Origin: Mallotus nudiflorus
Taxonomy: Eukaryota > Streptophyta > Magnoliopsida > Malpighiales > Euphorbiaceae
Reading direction: 5' to 3'
Assembly: GCA_947683625.1 (NCBI GenBank)
Contig: CANTUR010000166.1
Span: 4,667,001 to 4,731,000, forward strand
DNA: 64,000 bases
In this document: piece after piece, positions 61,015 through 64,000 of the stretch
Layout of the letters: each line of letters begins with the position of its first letter
How positions within the stretch are numbered: the first letter of the stretch is position 1
Notes under the pieces: generated by a model
The model's database searches: none
Told to the model about the DNA's origin: nothing
Seen by the model: the letters and a program-made list of their open reading frames with translations, nothing else
Position numbers and translations under genes: made by a program

Positions 61015-64000
61015 TGTCACGACCCAAAACAGGGGCCATGATCGGCGCTAGGGAACGGGAATTCTTTCGAATCCGGAACCCGTAGCAAGCCTAAAAAAAA
61101 AAATAAATATACAATAACAACCATAAAAATATAATATGCAGCGGAAAATAAAATCATAAATATTACAAGATCATCCATATCAACTGGATTTAATTCAAAA
61201 CTCATCACATCGCATATATAATCTCATAAATGTATAATCTTTATACAAATCCAGTTTTACTATAATACATCTCTTTAAAAATAAAATACATGAAATCCAA
61301 TACTTTAATTTACAACTACTGCAGTGTCTAGATAAAATAAATAAGACTCAAGTAGACAATTTACATAAAGAAGCCGGGGCGGAAGAAATCCGGCGTATCG
61401 ACCTGCTACTGAGGTCTGAGGAAGTTGACTCTCCTGAAAAATAGTCAACGGAGGGGAGTCAGACCTCACTGAGTGAATTACTATAATATATATACATACA
61501 CTCTAAGTGATAATGCATACAGTCAACAGTATATGAGTAATATGTATATATACAGGCAAATTCATACAGATGCAGAAAAATCATTTTATATATTTTGTCT
61601 GAAAATCAACTTTTATGAAGGATCACATAGAACCCTAGAATATCGCAACCTCAGAAAAATAGTGTTAAACAACACTCTAGCCATACAGGCTCACTAATTC
61701 CAAATATATCCACTTAATCCATATGGACAGTAGACTGGCCCCGAGACACTAAGTCAACCGAGCTCCAGCAGTCTGCCAGTGTGATTGGCCCCGAGACACT
61801 TGGTCAACCGAGCTCCAGCAATCACACCCAAACCACATCTCACATATATCAATAATCATAATCAAATCGATATCCACAAATAGTCAGTAATAAAGCCTAA
61901 ATACTATAGGCGTACCGGTACGTACTCGGTCCTAGTGCTGCCCACTAGGTAGCACGTTCTATTGATATCCTTCAGTAATAAATAATAAAACATTCATTCA
62001 CAAATACATGATGCATGAATTTAAATAAATCAACAATATAAACCATATATATACCGAAAATATACCAAACATAAACCAGGTATATTTTGAGTATATATAC
62101 GTCAAATAAATTCAATCAAATCATGAATTAAACTAAAATATATTTAAAAACATTTTAAATATATTTTATTAATAAAACATGTATATAATTTATTATATAC
62201 CAAAAATATACTTGAATATAAATCATGTTATTTATGCATATTTAGTCAAAATAAAACATGCATTTTCTAAATCATGCATCCTAAGCATATATATATAATA
62301 TAGTAACTCACCTAATGCGCTCCACGAGACAGGTCCGACGGGCCTGGTCCACTAACCCTCGGTCTCGGCGCAACTAAACAAGAAATAATTAATCGACATC
62401 AGAATAACCCTAACAGAAATCCTAGAATTAAATCTAGAGTATTAAAATACGGAAACAGAATTAAGGTTCGACTGAACATCACGTTTTACGAGAATTCTAC
62501 CGGAAATCCGGCAGAACCTCCCCTGTAAAACGGACATCTCTCTACTCAAAAGAGTAGAGCCGACCCTGCAAAGAAAATACACTTCAAAAATAAACACCAC
62601 AATCAATCACAACCCCTCGGTCGGACTCCAGACTACAATCTGTCGACCGGGGTCCACAAACACAGAATATATATTCAAATATACCAAAAATATCCTTAAA
62701 TCATAAAAATACATTTCATAGGTAGAAATTACATAATAAACCTTGAAACACTGTAAAAATCGATTAAAATTCATTTTATTAGAAAAACCGTATATTATAT
62801 ATATAATTGAAAATAATTCCCGAAAAATAGTTTTAATTAGTTAAAAATACTAAATAATTTGTAGAAATCATTTTTATACCTTAAATAAATATTAAAACCA
62901 ATTAAATTACATTTTTAGACAATTTAGGGTAAAATTACCAAAATACCCCTATATATATATATACCTAAATTACTTCAAAAATTCACCAAAAATCATACAA
63001 TTATCCAAAATTAATTTTCTCAACATATTTATCAATAATATCAATAATTAAACTCAATTAACCAATTAAATTCAATTTAAAACACAATTAACTTAATTTT
63101 ACAAAATCACATAAACTTCAATAATTAAAAATAAATACTTAGAAATTCATAAAAATTCCAAATAAATTTCTATAATTCATTTCAACACCTAATTCAACCA
63201 TAAACTCCAATTTCATAATTTAAATAATTAATTTCCGAAAATTCGAAAATAATATTAAAATATTCAAAAATACCCAAAAATCCAAACAATCTCCAAAAAT
63301 TCTACAAAAATTCATACATGAAGATTAAGCTACCAGGAACAACATTTGTGAAGGAATTTTCCATGAATCATCCAAATTGAAGCTCAAAAAAATCGAAAAC
63401 CAAAAGTGGCCGAAATATTCAACACAAAACCTAAGCAATTCTAGACCGTTTTAGCTCAAACCAAAGCTAGAATAACACTCACCGGAGCTCAAGGAGAAGA
63501 TAGAGACCGGCGGTGTCGAAAACGGTGGCCGGATGAGGGAGAAACGACGGTGGGAAGAAATGGTGGTCCGGCGGCACCCACGGGAAGAAGAAGAAGAAGA
63601 AGAAGAAAAAGAAAAAGAAAGAAAAGGAAGGAAAAAGAAAAAGAAAAAGAAAGAAAAAGGAAAAGAAAGAAAAAAAAAAAGAAATAAAATAAAATAAATT
63701 AAAATAATTAAATATTAATAAATAATAAATTTTAATAATTTAATAATAAATAAAATAATCAAATAATAATAAATAAATAATAAAATATTAGGGTAATAAT
63801 AAACCCTAATTAAATAAATATACACACACAAGCTTTATTTAATAATTTAAAAATATGTATAAGTTCATGCAAACCCGTAAATACATTTAAAATAATTAAT
63901 AATACATTGTTTACGTGAAAATTTCCCCGAAAATGAAAGTCCCGGGAGAATTTTACGTAAAATACTGAAAATAATAGACAGTAATTAAAATAGGTTTAAA
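61015..64000 (-). repeat. Long-LTR Ty3 family LTR, running off the window
   Basis: It begins TGTCACGACCCAAAACAGGG and reads as the reverse of the copies at 9760-12994 and 46608-49996. The last bases (TCCCGGGAGAATTTTACGTA) match a point about 130-190 bases from the LTR start, so only that much is missing. No TGGTATCAGAGC site lies on its left, so it is not a 5' LTR: it is either solo or the 3' LTR of an element beyond the window. It carries the stem-loop cluster at 61410-61480 and 61720-61960, a perfect CTCTACTC/GAGTAGAG hairpin near 62540, a GC-rich island (63480-63590) and a GAA/AAAGAAA tract (63585-63690). Confidence 0.92.

Overview
The window is plant nuclear DNA, most likely from a eudicot. 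It is AT-rich, dominated by LTR retrotransposons of plant lineages, and holds one intron-containing receptor-kinase gene of a plant-only family. I cannot name the species. There is no bacterial, organellar or rRNA/tRNA content.

About 90% of the window is a nest of LTR retrotransposons. The host of the left nest is a Ty3/gypsy element of the Tat (Retand/Ogre-like) type on the + strand, here called A (about 5307-5529, 19036-24768 and 42409-42640). A was hit by three elements. The first is a minus-strand Ty3 element with very long LTRs, probably a Tekay/Del-like chromovirus (1 to about 5306). The second is a complete but decayed minus-strand Ty1/copia element (5530-19030, duplication CTAAA). The third is a second Tat-type element B (24769-42403, duplication GTACC). 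The copia element and B each carry a later solo LTR of the long-LTR family (9760-12994, duplication CTTAA; 36916-40392, duplication AAGCA). To the right lie a minus-strand Tat-type solo LTR (44310-46415, duplication ACGGC), another long-LTR solo copy (46608-49996) and one LTR of an unidentified element (50140 to about 51016).

A gene island follows at about 51017-56959. It contains one apparently intact gene on the minus strand (52403-55426, two exons, 974 residues). This is a subfamily XI LRR receptor kinase closely resembling Arabidopsis RLK7.

The right end returns to retrotransposon DNA. It holds a minus-strand Tat-like 3' LTR with its polypurine tract and two adjoining tandem-repeat arrays (56960 to about 60115), then another minus-strand copy of the long-LTR family that runs off the window (61015-64000).

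Most coding stretches other than the kinase are broken retrotransposon genes (gag, protease, reverse transcriptase, RNase H, integrase). The most unusual signals are these. Five copies of the long LTR share a set of inverted repeats, including two adjacent stem-loops with nearly the same loop but different stems. The Tat elements carry two antisense gene remnants resembling plant mobile-domain and DUF7745-type proteins. Period-regular tandem arrays lie just upstream of Tat 3' LTRs. Palindromic GAGGCG-type clusters recur in the Tat-like DNA.
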